A stretch of 31,902 nucleotides of DNA from an uncultured Oscillospiraceae bacterium (GTDB lineage: Bacteria > Bacillota > Clostridia > Oscillospirales > Oscillospiraceae), in NCBI GenBank assembly GCA_934591845.1, contig CAKTPO010000025.1, forward strand, positions 1 to 31,902, given 5' to 3'. This document shows, piece after piece, positions 8,265 to 15,398 of this stretch (the stretch's first letter is position 1; every line of letters starts with the position of its first letter). Under the pieces are notes generated by a model. The model searched no databases. It was not told the DNA's origin and saw only the letters and a list, made by a program, of their open reading frames with translations. The position numbers were made by a program, and so were the translations under genes.

Positions 8265-8312
8265 CTCATCAGTCTCGGCTACGCCGAGCCAGCTTCCCCC
8301 AGGGGAAGCTCT
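8265..8312 (+). repeat. Double-hairpin module, copy 2 (swapped stem)
   Basis: Hairpin I has CTCGGC / GCCGAG in place of the usual CAGGGC / GCCCTG, with the same TAC loop. Hairpin II is AGCTTCCCC / GGGGAAGCT. This copy is key evidence that pairing is conserved. Confidence 0.75.
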
Positions 8313-8563
8313 TGTACCGTACTTTGTGGTATTGAGTTTTTTCGGGAACAGTTCCGTCCTTAAATGTGCGGAACGGCACATAGGCCGTTCCCTACGGTTT
8401 CGCTGAAAGGCGGACGTTTTCAACCGAGGCGTTCTAAGGACGGGCGGGGCGGCGTTACGGATTGCCGAAACGTCGGGCGCAATGGTAAAACTTCTGACCC
8501 CCAAAAATTGTCAATTGTCCATTGTAAATTCGAGAAAAACTGTCAACTGTCCACTGTCAACTG

Positions 8564-8614
8564 AAAAAAATTCCACAGCCTGTCCACCAATTGTGGAAAA
8601 AGGCTGTGGAATTT
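8564..8614 (-). terminator. Intrinsic terminator of spo0A
   Basis: On the minus strand, AAATTCCACAGCCT (8601-8614 region) pairs with AGGCTGTGGAATTT (8568-8581 region) over 14 bp. The loop carries a small inner stem, and the T-run follows directly (8564-8570). It begins 3 nt beyond the spo0A stop. Confidence 0.85.
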
Positions 8615-8617
8615 GTT

Positions 8618-9397
8618 TTAATACTGGGCCGCCTCGGCGCTCTTGAGCTGCAATTGAAGCCGATCCGCAATGAGGGCAATAAACTCACTGTTGGTGGGCT
8701 TTCCCTTGGTATTGCTTACCGTGTAGCCAAAGAAGCTCTGCAGGGTGTCCAGGTCTCCCCGGTCCCAGGCAACCTCGATGGCGTGGCGGATGGCCCGTTC
8801 TACCCTTGAGGGGGTGGTCTGGAAGGTTTTGGCCACCTGGGGGTAGAGGACCTTGGTGATGGCGTTGATCACGTCCATGTCGTCCACGGCGATGATGATG
8901 GCTTCCCGCAGATATTGGTAGCCCTTGATGTGGGCGGGGACGCCGATTTCGTGGATGATGTTGGTGACCATGGTTTCAATGCCTGTTTTGTCTCCCCGGC
9001 GGGGGCTGGGGCACCGGGGGCTCTCCCCTCCCCGGACCTCCTCCATCCGCTCCACCAGGGCGGACAAATCACAGGGCTTCAGCATCAGATACCGGACTCC
9101 CAGACCGGCGGCCTGGGCGGATACATAGTCCGTTACGAAAGCGGAGGTTGCCAGGGTGATGGGCTTGCGCTCCATCCCGGCCATGGCTTTCAGGACGCTC
9201 AGTCCGTCCTGTTTGCTAAGCATCAGGTCCAGCACCAGAAGCTCCGGTTTTCGTTCATTGATCAGCCGAATGGCCTGTTCTCCGTCGCCGGCCGTTCCCA
9301 CGACCTGGAAACCCTCCGCACGCTGCAATGCCGATGTAAGTCCGGCACAGAACTCCTCCGAACTATCTGCGATCAACACAGTTGTTTGATGTTCCAT
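8618..9397 (-). CDS. spo0A: Stage 0 sporulation response regulator Spo0A
   Basis: This is the master transcription factor for entry into sporulation; it binds 0A boxes when phosphorylated. The 259-residue protein has an N-terminal receiver domain (1-120) with phosphoacceptor Asp57 (LLVLDLML), Thr84 and Lys107, a short linker, and the Spo0A-specific DNA-binding domain (140-255). The latter contains [19 protein letters not shown] and [16 protein letters not shown]. One oddity is the acidic pocket, which reads IADSSEE (Asp11, Ser12), whereas Bacillus subtilis has two aspartates there. ATG 9397 is preceded by GGAGAGG; a longer reading has no such site. A promoter, a perfect 0A box and a terminator all surround it, so it is a single-gene unit, probably autoregulated. 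It indicates a spore-forming ancestor but does not prove that this strain sporulates. Confidence 0.96.
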   Translation of the reverse strand: MEHQTTVLIADSSEEFCAGLTSALQRAEGFQVVGTAGDGEQAIRLINERKPELLVLDLMLSKQDGLSVLKAMAGMERKPITLATSAFVTDYVSAQAAGLGVRYLMLKPCDLSALVERMEEVRGGESPRCPSPRRGDKTGIETMVTNIIHEIGVPAHIKGYQYLREAIIIAVDDMDVINAITKVLYPQVAKTFQTTPSRVERAIRHAIEVAWDRGDLDTLQSFFGYTVSNTKGKPTNSEFIALIADRLQLQLKSAEAAQY

Positions 9398-9462
9398 ACA
9401 TTCCTCTCCTGTCCACTTGAAAATACCCCATGTGCGGCGTTCCCGCCGTGTGCGACAACAAT

Positions 9463-9491
9463 AATTTAGCACAAAGGAAGTGATTTTGCAA
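9463..9491 (-). promoter_or_regulatory. Promoter of spo0A
   Basis: The minus strand has -35 TTGCAA (9486-9491), a 17-nt spacer and -10 TAAATT (9463-9468). The leader of about 60 nt contains a small GC hairpin (CGGCG / CGCCG). Confidence 0.5.
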
Positions 9492-9514
9492 GGCTGTTTC
9501 GCAACAATCGCTCG

Positions 9515-9577
9515 TTCGAAATCGACTAATTCCCTTTGAAACAGATGTATTTCGAATCATTTCAATGTTTTTCGACA
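9515..9577. promoter_or_regulatory. Cluster of Spo0A-binding boxes between spo0A and the aminopeptidase gene
   Basis: A perfect 0A box (TGTCGAA) is on the minus strand at 9571-9577. Six-of-seven matches (TTTCGAA) are at 9515-9521 (-) and 9550-9556 (+). They lie between the two divergent promoters, 24 to 108 bp from either, so Spo0A could act on both genes. The site consensus is established knowledge; use of these sites is inference. Confidence 0.5.
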
Positions 9578-9600
9578 AAATGTCACATTTGCCGTTCCGA

Positions 9601-9629
9601 TTGACGGAAATACCCGGTTGTAGTACAAT
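9601..9629 (+). promoter_or_regulatory. Promoter of the M18 aminopeptidase gene
   Basis: The -35 is TTGACG (9601-9606), the spacer 17 nt and the -10 TACAAT (9624-9629). Each hexamer differs from consensus at one base. The leader is about 30 nt. Confidence 0.72.
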
Positions 9630-9665
9630 GAAGAAAACTTATCACCCATGGAAAGGAACCTTGAT

Positions 9666-10946
9666 ATGACAGACCGCATTCAAAAACTCTGCGCCTTTCT
9701 GGACGCTTCCCACAGCCAGTACCACGCCCGGGCCTACCTGGAAAACACCCTCCGGAACCAGGGCTATACTCCCCTGGCCGAGGGGGACCACTGGGATCTG
9801 GTTCCCGGCGGGAAATACTATGTGACCCGGGGCGGCAGTGCCTTGATGGCGTTCCGCATTCCGGAATGCAGCCCCCGGGGCTTCCTGATCAGTGCCGCCC
9901 ACACAGACCGGCCCACCTTTAAGCTGAAAGAAAACGGGGAACTGGACGGCACCTACCCCCGGCTGGCGGTGGAGCGTTACGGCGGACAGATCCTGGCACC
10001 CTGGCTGGACCGGCCTCTGAGCATTGCCGGACGGGTGCTGGTACAGACCCCCCAGGGGGCGGAAAGTAAGCTACTGGACATTGACCGGGATCTGCTGCTG
10101 ATCCCCAACGTGGCCATTCACATGAACCGTCAGGCCAATGACGGCTACAAGTGGAACCCGGTGACCGATGTGCTGCCCCTGCTGGCAAGCCCCGAGAGCA
10201 AGGGAAAATTCGCAGAACTGCTGGAACAGGAGGCGGGGGGAAAAATCCTCAGCCATGACCTGTTCCTGTACATCCGGCAGAAAGCCACGGTCTGGGGCCT
10301 GGACGAAAGTTTCCTGTCCAGTGCCGCTCTGGACGATCTGGAATGTGTCTGGGGCTGCTTCCAGGGTTTCCTGAATGCCAAAGAAAGCGGCTCCATCCCC
10401 CTGTTTGCGGCTCTTGACAGCGAAGAAGTGGGCTCCTGCTCCACCCAGGGCGCGGCTTCCACCTTCTTGAAGCAGACCGTCCGCCGCGTCTGCGCCGGGC
10501 TGGGCCTTGAAGAAGACCGGCTGCTGTCCCAGTCCTTCCTGGTCAGTGCGGACAACGCCCACGCCCTGCACCCCAACCATCCGGAGCTGGCAGACCCGGG
10601 TAACGCCCCCGTCATGGGCGGCGGCATTGTGATTAAATTCAATTCCAATCTCCGCTACTGCACCGACGGCTACAGCGCCGCCCTGTTCCGCACCGTCTGC
10701 CAAAAGGCCGGTGCCCCCACCCAGAACTACTACAACCGCCCGGACATCCCCGGCGGCAGCACCTTAGGCTGCATCTCCGTAGGCCAGGTCTCCATCCCCA
10801 CGGTAGACATCGGCCTGCCCCAGCTGGCCATGCACAGCTGCTACGAAACCGCCGCCGTGGCCGATGCCCAGGCCCTGGAAGACGCCATGACCACCTATTT
10901 TGGCCAGACCCTTGTAAGAACCGAAACGGGGTTTGTGTTGGAGTAA
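9666..10946 (+). CDS. M18 family aminopeptidase
   Basis: This is a cytoplasmic metallo-aminopeptidase of the M18 (aspartyl aminopeptidase/ApeB) family, which trims N-terminal residues, often acidic ones, from peptides. The 426-residue length fits. Family residues are SAAHTDRPTFKLK (metal His79 and its partner Asp81), DSEEVGS (Glu253, Glu254), SADNAHALHPNHPE (Asp296, His299) and the C-terminal LAMHSCYE (His390). ATG 9666 has GAAAGGA 8 nt upstream; the ATG at 9648 lies before that site. It is divergent from spo0A across 0A boxes, so expression may respond to sporulation entry. Substrate preference cannot be read from sequence. Confidence 0.93.
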   Translation: MTDRIQKLCAFLDASHSQYHARAYLENTLRNQGYTPLAEGDHWDLVPGGKYYVTRGGSALMAFRIPECSPRGFLISAAHTDRPTFKLKENGELDGTYPRLAVERYGGQILAPWLDRPLSIAGRVLVQTPQGAESKLLDIDRDLLLIPNVAIHMNRQANDGYKWNPVTDVLPLLASPESKGKFAELLEQEAGGKILSHDLFLYIRQKATVWGLDESFLSSAALDDLECVWGCFQGFLNAKESGSIPLFAALDSEEVGSCSTQGAASTFLKQTVRRVCAGLGLEEDRLLSQSFLVSADNAHALHPNHPELADPGNAPVMGGGIVIKFNSNLRYCTDGYSAALFRTVCQKAGAPTQNYYNRPDIPGGSTLGCISVGQVSIPTVDIGLPQLAMHSCYETAAVADAQALEDAMTTYFGQTLVRTETGFVLE

Positions 10947-11073
10947 GACCCGGCGCACATAAAAATTGACAATTGACAATGGACAATGGACAATTATTGG
11001 GGCGACCAACGTTGTTCATATCAGTCCGTTCGTTAAAGTATGTAGGGAACGACCCAGGAAAGCTCCAAAAAGA

Positions 11074-11120
11074 CCTTCCCCGCCGGGGAAGGGGGACCGC
11101 CCGCAGGCGGTGGATGAGGG
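11074..11120 (-). repeat. Double-hairpin module, variant copy with both stems changed
   Basis: Hairpin II is CCTTCCCC / GGGGAAGG and hairpin I is ACCGCC / GGCGGT. Both differ from the common stems but remain fully paired, and CTCATC is kept. It sits in opposite orientation to the rest of cluster 3. Confidence 0.65.
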
Positions 11121-11258
11121 GCGGTACGACGTTTTTCATTGTAGGAACAATGGGCGCAGAGGTAGACCTACCGAGTCTCACCGTAGGGAACGGCCTATGT
11201 GCCGTTCCGCTGCGTGGCAATTACAACCCGTGGGGATAACCGGAACCACCTACCAGTA

Positions 11259-11382
11259 TGTCATTCCGAGCGAACGGTAGTGAGCCGAGGAATCTTCCCG
11301 AGTGGCAAGTTTTATCTTGTGGTGGTTCTTCATCCCACGTGGTGGATTCCTCCACTCCGCTGACGCTACGGTCGGAATGACA
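11259..11382. repeat. Large inverted repeat module, copy 3
   Basis: Outer arms TGTCATTCCGA / TCGGAATGACA and inner arms GAGGAATC / GATTCCTC are both perfect. The centre differs from the cluster 2 copy. Confidence 0.75.
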
Positions 11383-11445
11383 TAATGGGGGAACGTTTTT
11401 ACGGATTCGCCTACAGTTTCTAGAATGTTTCACGTTGCCCCGCCC

Positions 11446-11493
11446 CCTCATCAGTCAGGGCTACGCCCTGCCAGCTTCCCCGGAGGGGAAGCT
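11446..11493 (+). repeat. Double-hairpin module, copy 4
   Basis: It has the common stems CAGGGC / GCCCTG (TAC loop) and AGCTTCCCC / GGGGAAGCT, followed by CTTGTACC. Confidence 0.75.
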
Positions 11494-11762
11494 CTTGTAC
11501 CGGGCTTTTGGATGCTGGTTTTTCGGTAACGGTTCCATCCTTTCACGTGCGGAACGGCACATAGGCCGTTCCCTACGGTTTCGCTGAAAGGCGGACGTTT
11601 TCAACCAAGGTGTTCTAAGGACGGGCGGGGTAGCGTTTGACATTGTAGAAACAACAGGCGCAGAGGGAATCATGCCGAGTCTCACCGTAGGGAACGGCCT
11701 ATGTGCCGTTCCGGGGCGTGGCAATTACAACCCGTGGGGATAACCGGAACCACCTACCAGTA

Positions 11763-11885
11763 TGTCATTCCGAGCGAACGCAGTGAGTCGAGGAATCTTC
11801 CCGAGTGGCAAGTTTTATCTTGTGGTGGTTCTTTGTCTAACGTGGTGGATTCCTCCACTCCGCTTGCGCTACGGTCGGAATGACA
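11763..11885. repeat. Large inverted repeat module, copy 4
   Basis: This copy is in direct tandem with the next, 22 bp away. The two differ at scattered positions, mostly in the loop side. Confidence 0.75.
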
Positions 11886-11907
11886 AAAGGTACAACGTTC
11901 CCCAATA

Positions 11908-12031
11908 TGTCATTCCGAGCGAACGGTAGTGAGCCGAGGAATCTTCCCGAGTGGCAAGTTTTATCTTGTGGTGGTTCTTCATCCCACGTGGTGGATTCCT
12001 CCGCTCCGCTAACGCTACGGTCGGAATGACA
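11908..12031. repeat. Large inverted repeat module, copy 5
   Basis: It is nearly identical to copy 3 (11259-11382), which suggests unit-level duplication inside cluster 3. Confidence 0.75.
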
Positions 12032-12092
12032 TAATGGGGGAACGTTTGTACGGATTCGCCTATTGTTTCAAGAATGTTTCACGCTGCCCCGC

Positions 12093-12141
12093 CCCTCATC
12101 AGTCAGGGCTGCGCCCTGCCAGCTTCCCCGGGGGGGAAGCT
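12093..12141 (+). repeat. Double-hairpin module, copy 5
   Basis: Hairpin I is CAGGGC / GCCCTG with a TGC loop. Hairpin II has a run of Gs in its turn. Confidence 0.75.
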
Positions 12142-12427
12142 CTTGTACCGTGCCTTTGGGTGCTGGTTTTTTTCGGTAACGGTTCCGTCCTTAAACGTGC
12201 GGAACGGCACATAGGCCGTTCCCTACGGTTTCGCTGGTAGGCGGTCGTTTTCAACCGGGGTGTTCTAAGGACAGGCGGGGCAGCGTTACGGATTGCCGAA
12301 ACGTCGGGCGCAATGGTAAAACTTCCGACCCCCAAAAATTGTCAATTGTCAATTGTCCATTGTCAATTAGAACAATAACTGTCAACTGTCAACTGTAAAC
12401 TGTCAACTGCCCAAGGAGGTGTCCCCC

Positions 12428-14068
12428 ATGAAAAAAACGCCCATCTACGTCACCGGCCATCAGCATCCCGATACGGACTCGGTGGCTTCTGCCATTGCTT
12501 ATTCGTTCTTCAAACGCTCCTTAGGTACCCCGGCGGTGCCTTGCTGTTTGGGGAAGCTCAATGCGGAAACCAAATATCTTCTGAGCCGGTTCCACTTTCC
12601 CGAACCCCAGCTGCTGACCGACGGACGGATCACCGTGGGAGAGGTTTCCATGGATCCGCCCACCTATATTTCCCCGGAGACCACCATTTTTGAATGCCTG
12701 CAGCAGATGCAGCAGGGCAACCGGACCTATTGCGGCGTGGTGGACGGGGAGAAAAAGCTCATCGGCATGGTGACGAAATCCGATATTTCTGTCATTGGCC
12801 TGTATGACACCGCCCGCTCCATTGCCATCATGGCCCAGACCCCCTTAGACAACTTCCGGAAAACCCTGGAGGGCCGGGTGATTTATGACGACCCCCAGAT
12901 GAAGCTCAACGGCAAGGTCAGCGTCATCGCCATGACGGAGTTTTCAAGGCTTGGCAGCTATGACGTGGCCCAGCGCATCGTCATCTGCGGCTGTGACCCG
13001 GAAGCCCAGAAGCAGGTGATCTGCCAGGGGGCAGGCCTGCTGGTAGTGGTTTGGGCAGAGGAGATCCGGCCGGACGTGATCGCCACCGCCCAGGCCCATC
13101 ACTGCCCCATCATCATCTCCGGCCACGGGGCCATGAACACCACCCGTTACATTTACTTCGCCCCCTCGGCCAGCAAAATTATGAAAACCGAGCTGGTGAA
13201 ATTCACCTCCACGGAACTTGCGGAGGATGTGAGCCGGAAAATGATGCAGACCCGGTACCACGTCTACCCGGTGACGGACCCGGAGGGCCACCTGACCGGC
13301 TATGTCTCCCGGTATCACATCATGCAGGCTCCCAGCAAAAAGCTGGTGCTGGTGGACCACAACGAATTCTCCCAGTCCGTCCGGGCCATTGAAAAGGCCC
13401 AGGTGCTGGAAGTCATTGACCACCACCGGATCAACGATTTTTCCTCTCAGTATCCCGTCCAGTTCCGGAATGAGATCGTCGGCTCCACCTGTACCATTGT
13501 GGCCACCATTTTCAGAGAAAACCAGATCCCCATCCCCGTGGACCTGGCAGGGCTGATGCTGGGTGCCATTTTGTCGGACACCCTGAATTTCCATTCCCCC
13601 ACCACCACGGAAAAGGACCGCTCCACCGCCAACATCCTGGCGGCCATTGCGGATCTGGATTTGGAGGACTTTGCCAAGGAACTCTTTACCGCCACCGCCT
13701 CCAAGGTGGATTCCAGCCCCACGGAGCTGATCAAAACCGACATGAAGCTTTTTGACATTCTGGGCTGCAAGGTCTCCATTTCCCAGGTGATTCTGGCCTC
13801 TTTGGAGGATCTGCACCTGGCATCTACAGAAATTCAACATGCCCTGGATGTGTTTGCGGAGAAGAAAGACCTGGATCTTTCCCTGCTGGCCTTTACCAGC
13901 ATCCAGGAAAACGGCTCGGTGCTGTACTACGGCGGCAACCGCACCCCCTGGGCCCAAGAAGCGTTCCCGGAAGACCCCGCCCAGGAGCGGACGTTCCACC
14001 AGGGGCTTCTGTCCCGGAAGCAGCAGCTGCTGCCCCGGCTCACCGCCGTCATTGAAAAATACCTGTAA
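12428..14068 (+). CDS. ppaC: Manganese-dependent inorganic pyrophosphatase with CBS/DRTGG insert
   Basis: This family II (DHH superfamily) enzyme hydrolyses pyrophosphate and so drives biosynthetic reactions. The 546-residue protein has the split catalytic domain of the CBS-containing subclass. Metal residues are in GHQHPDTDS (His11, Asp15, Asp17). A regulatory insert (about 65-300) holds two CBS halves around a DRTGG-like domain. The DHH part resumes with VLVDHNE (310-312) and IDHHRI (331-333), then GSTCTIV. The C-terminal DHHA2 domain ends in the substrate-binding SRKQQ (529-533). In characterised relatives the CBS part binds adenine nucleotides, with AMP/ADP inhibiting. ATG 12428 has AAGGAGG 8 nt away; the GTG at 12419 would overlap that site. 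No promoter outside the repeat arrays is visible, so transcription may begin within cluster 3. Confidence 0.95.
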   Translation: MKKTPIYVTGHQHPDTDSVASAIAYSFFKRSLGTPAVPCCLGKLNAETKYLLSRFHFPEPQLLTDGRITVGEVSMDPPTYISPETTIFECLQQMQQGNRTYCGVVDGEKKLIGMVTKSDISVIGLYDTARSIAIMAQTPLDNFRKTLEGRVIYDDPQMKLNGKVSVIAMTEFSRLGSYDVAQRIVICGCDPEAQKQVICQGAGLLVVVWAEEIRPDVIATAQAHHCPIIISGHGAMNTTRYIYFAPSASKIMKTELVKFTSTELAEDVSRKMMQTRYHVYPVTDPEGHLTGYVSRYHIMQAPSKKLVLVDHNEFSQSVRAIEKAQVLEVIDHHRINDFSSQYPVQFRNEIVGSTCTIVATIFRENQIPIPVDLAGLMLGAILSDTLNFHSPTTTEKDRSTANILAAIADLDLEDFAKELFTATASKVDSSPTELIKTDMKLFDILGCKVSISQVILASLEDLHLASTEIQHALDVFAEKKDLDLSLLAFTSIQENGSVLYYGGNRTPWAQEAFPEDPAQERTFHQGLLSRKQQLLPRLTAVIEKYL

Positions 14069-14079
14069 GGAGGCCCCCT

Positions 14080-14307
14080 ATGGCAGAATACGAACTGGTT
14101 CACGAAATCCAGAACCTGTGCCGGAACAACCAGATGCGGGATGTGTTCATTGAGGAGATTACCTGCGACGACCCGGAAACCTACGTCCGCAGCCGCCTGA
14201 AAGGCAACCTCCAGGACCTGACCCTGGACCCCCACCCCGACGGCACCCTGACCATCCACACCGTCACCGACGGGCTGATGGAGAAGTTTTCCTTTACGAA
14301 GCTATAA
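14080..14307 (+). CDS. Small protein of unknown function (75 residues)
   Basis: I do not recognise this protein. It is acidic, has no membrane segment or signal peptide, and looks like a small soluble domain: a helical first half followed by strands near LTLDPHPDGTLTIHTVTDG. TAAGGAGG precedes its ATG, only 11 nt separate it from the pyrophosphatase gene, and a strong terminator follows. It is therefore a real second gene of that operon. A role linked to the pyrophosphatase is possible but rests only on position. Confidence 0.75.
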   Translation: MAEYELVHEIQNLCRNNQMRDVFIEEITCDDPETYVRSRLKGNLQDLTLDPHPDGTLTIHTVTDGLMEKFSFTKL

Positions 14308-14316
14308 AAAGAACGC

Positions 14317-14347
14317 AAAAAGGAACCGCTCACAGCGGTTCCTTTTT
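14317..14347 (+). terminator. Intrinsic terminator of the ppaC operon
   Basis: A perfect 14-bp stem pairs AAAAAGGAACCGCT with AGCGGTTCCTTTTT across a 3-nt loop. The A and T tracts would allow termination in both directions. Confidence 0.92.
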
Positions 14348-14438
14348 GCCCAACATATATATTATACCACCCTTTCCCCTTTCTTTCCATGCTCATTTTC
14401 TCCAATCTTTGGGCCTTATTCTTATGAAACATCCCATC

Positions 14439-14467
14439 TTGCAAATGGAGAAAACTTAGAGTATGAT
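14439..14467 (+). promoter_or_regulatory. Promoter of a short orphan transcription unit
   Basis: The -35 is TTGCAA (14439-14444), the spacer 17 nt and the -10 TATGAT (14462-14467). It faces a short stretch that ends in the terminator at 14559-14622. Confidence 0.5.
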
Positions 14468-14473
14468 GAAGAT

Positions 14474-14622
14474 ACAAAAAAGGAGTGAGTCCAATGTACT
14501 AGGAAATCTCCATTCTAAGAAAGCGAGGTTAACCACCGATGGAACCCACCTTTGCAGAGAAATAACCCCTGACCGTTGCAGTGATGAGGCAACCGGTCAG
14601 GGGTTATTTCTTTGCCTTTTTT
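14474..14622 (+). ncRNA. Possible small RNA or orphan leader, about 150 nt
   Basis: From the expected start to the terminator there is a good ribosome binding site (AAAAAAGGAGTGAG) before ATG at 14494, but that frame stops after two codons (ATG-TAC-TAG). The rest contains no gene. The unit could be a small RNA, a leader that lost its gene, or a start-stop regulatory sequence. The strands on both sides carry genes in other directions. Confidence 0.35.
14559..14622. terminator. Bidirectional terminator-like hairpin, copy 1, at the end of the AbiE-like cassette
   Basis: Arms 14559-14579 and 14589-14610 pair over about 21 bp with a single bulged C. AT-rich outer ends and a T-run lie on the right (to 14622). 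Bases 14589-14614 are identical to 16473-16498. It serves as terminator for the minus-strand cassette and for the short + strand unit. Confidence 0.8.
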
Positions 14623-14651
14623 GAAAACGAACGGTTTTTATTGGCAGTCTA

Positions 14652-15398
14652 TTAGGCCAAAAGGAAGATTTCTTCCAACTTTTCGCACAGCAAATCGTTG
14701 TCAATGTCCTCTGATATGACCCCTTCTTTCCGAATTCCTTCCACAAACAGCCGCAAATCTGCTTTCAGCTGCGCCGGAAGCGCCACCCGTTCATTTGGCG
14801 GAAGCAGCATTAAAAGATGATAGACATCCCGGTAATGCTTTCGGATATGGCGGGCGTTTCCCACTTCCCCCTTTTCCCGTCGGGCGGTAAGCTCACACCA
14901 GGCTTTCGCTTTGAACGGGATCAGATATTTTTCATCCAACACGCTCAGCCCGTCAACAATGCGCCTGCCGCTCAATAGGAACTCATAATAGTCATCATTC
15001 AGCAAAATCGCAGAAAGACTGGAAATATCATCGGCAATGTGTAAAGGCATCAGATGTGCCTCTGGCAGCAAGGGCATATTGGGGGATCTGGAAAACAACT
15101 CAATCATTTTTGGATATGCGGCATTTGCAGGATTTTTGAACCGATAAAACTGTCGTTGGGTTTCTCCGGTTTCAATGCCGTTGTAGTTTGCTTCTTTGAT
15201 GAACGCCCAGAAAGCACGGCCAAAGGCTTCGCTGATATTCTCCACGATCAGAACCACATCCAGGTCCTTGGTCGCACGAAAATCTTCGCCAATCTCATCA
15301 AACACCACCGAACAGACCGCTCCGCCGATCAGAACATAATGGTCCGTATAATTCTGAAAGAAATCCCGGAACTTATATAGTCCCTGAATATTTACCAT
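14652..15398 (-). CDS. Nucleotidyltransferase of the AbiEii/toxin type
   Basis: This 248-residue protein has the nucleotidyltransferase fold signature: GG in YVLIGGAVCS (Gly25, Gly26), then TKDLDVVL with the metal pair Asp45/Asp47. Further on, PFKAKAWCELTARR (161-174) and HYRDVYHLL (188-196) match the helical part of AbiEii-like proteins. AbiEii enzymes are GTP-binding toxins of type IV toxin-antitoxin and abortive phage infection systems. It is the second gene of a two-gene unit and overlaps the upstream regulator gene by 7 bases, the usual AbiEi-AbiEii order. The cassette looks poorer in GC than its surroundings. A housekeeping nucleotidyltransferase role is not excluded. Confidence 0.75.
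   Translation of the reverse strand: MVNIQGLYKFRDFFQNYTDHYVLIGGAVCSVVFDEIGEDFRATKDLDVVLIVENISEAFGRAFWAFIKEANYNGIETGETQRQFYRFKNPANAAYPKMIELFSRSPNMPLLPEAHLMPLHIADDISSLSAILLNDDYYEFLLSGRRIVDGLSVLDEKYLIPFKAKAWCELTARREKGEVGNARHIRKHYRDVYHLLMLLPPNERVALPAQLKADLRLFVEGIRKEGVISEDIDNDLLCEKLEEIFLLA

Larger units (their letters stand above)
7736..8563 (+). repeat. Repeat cluster 2: composite intergenic element with a truncated leader copy
   Basis: This gene-free stretch lies between the converging ends of glgP and spo0A. It begins with a 7-bp array (7736-7774) and a cut-off copy of the element's left end (to 7836). A second array (7837-7869) starts a complete copy with 22-bp hairpins at 7920-7941, 8002-8023 and 8370-8391. 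The copy also has the large inverted repeat (8075-8198), the double-hairpin module (8265-8312) and closing arrays (8506-8563). The last array touches the A/T tract of the spo0A terminator. Confidence 0.88.
10963..12409 (+). repeat. Repeat cluster 3: the longest composite element, internally duplicated
   Basis: This holds about 1.4 kb without a gene. A left array (10963-10997) is followed by a damaged part containing a reversed double-hairpin variant (11074-11120). Two tandem units of similar content follow. Unit one has 22-bp hairpins (11187-11208, 11551-11572), the large inverted repeat (11259-11382) and a double hairpin (11446-11493). Unit two has 22-bp hairpins (11691-11712, 12201-12222), two large inverted repeats (11763-11885, 11908-12031) and a double hairpin (12093-12141). 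Closing arrays at 12338-12409 end 3 nt before the ribosome binding site of the pyrophosphatase gene. Confidence 0.88.

Noticed and set aside
12419..12427. GTG start for the pyrophosphatase gene
   Set aside because: It overlaps the AAGGAGG ribosome site; ATG 12428 is at the right distance and gives the usual N-terminus.
14348..14438. A minus-strand -10-like ATTATA at 14361-14366
   Set aside because: The matching -35 is poor and transcription would run straight into the ppaC terminator.
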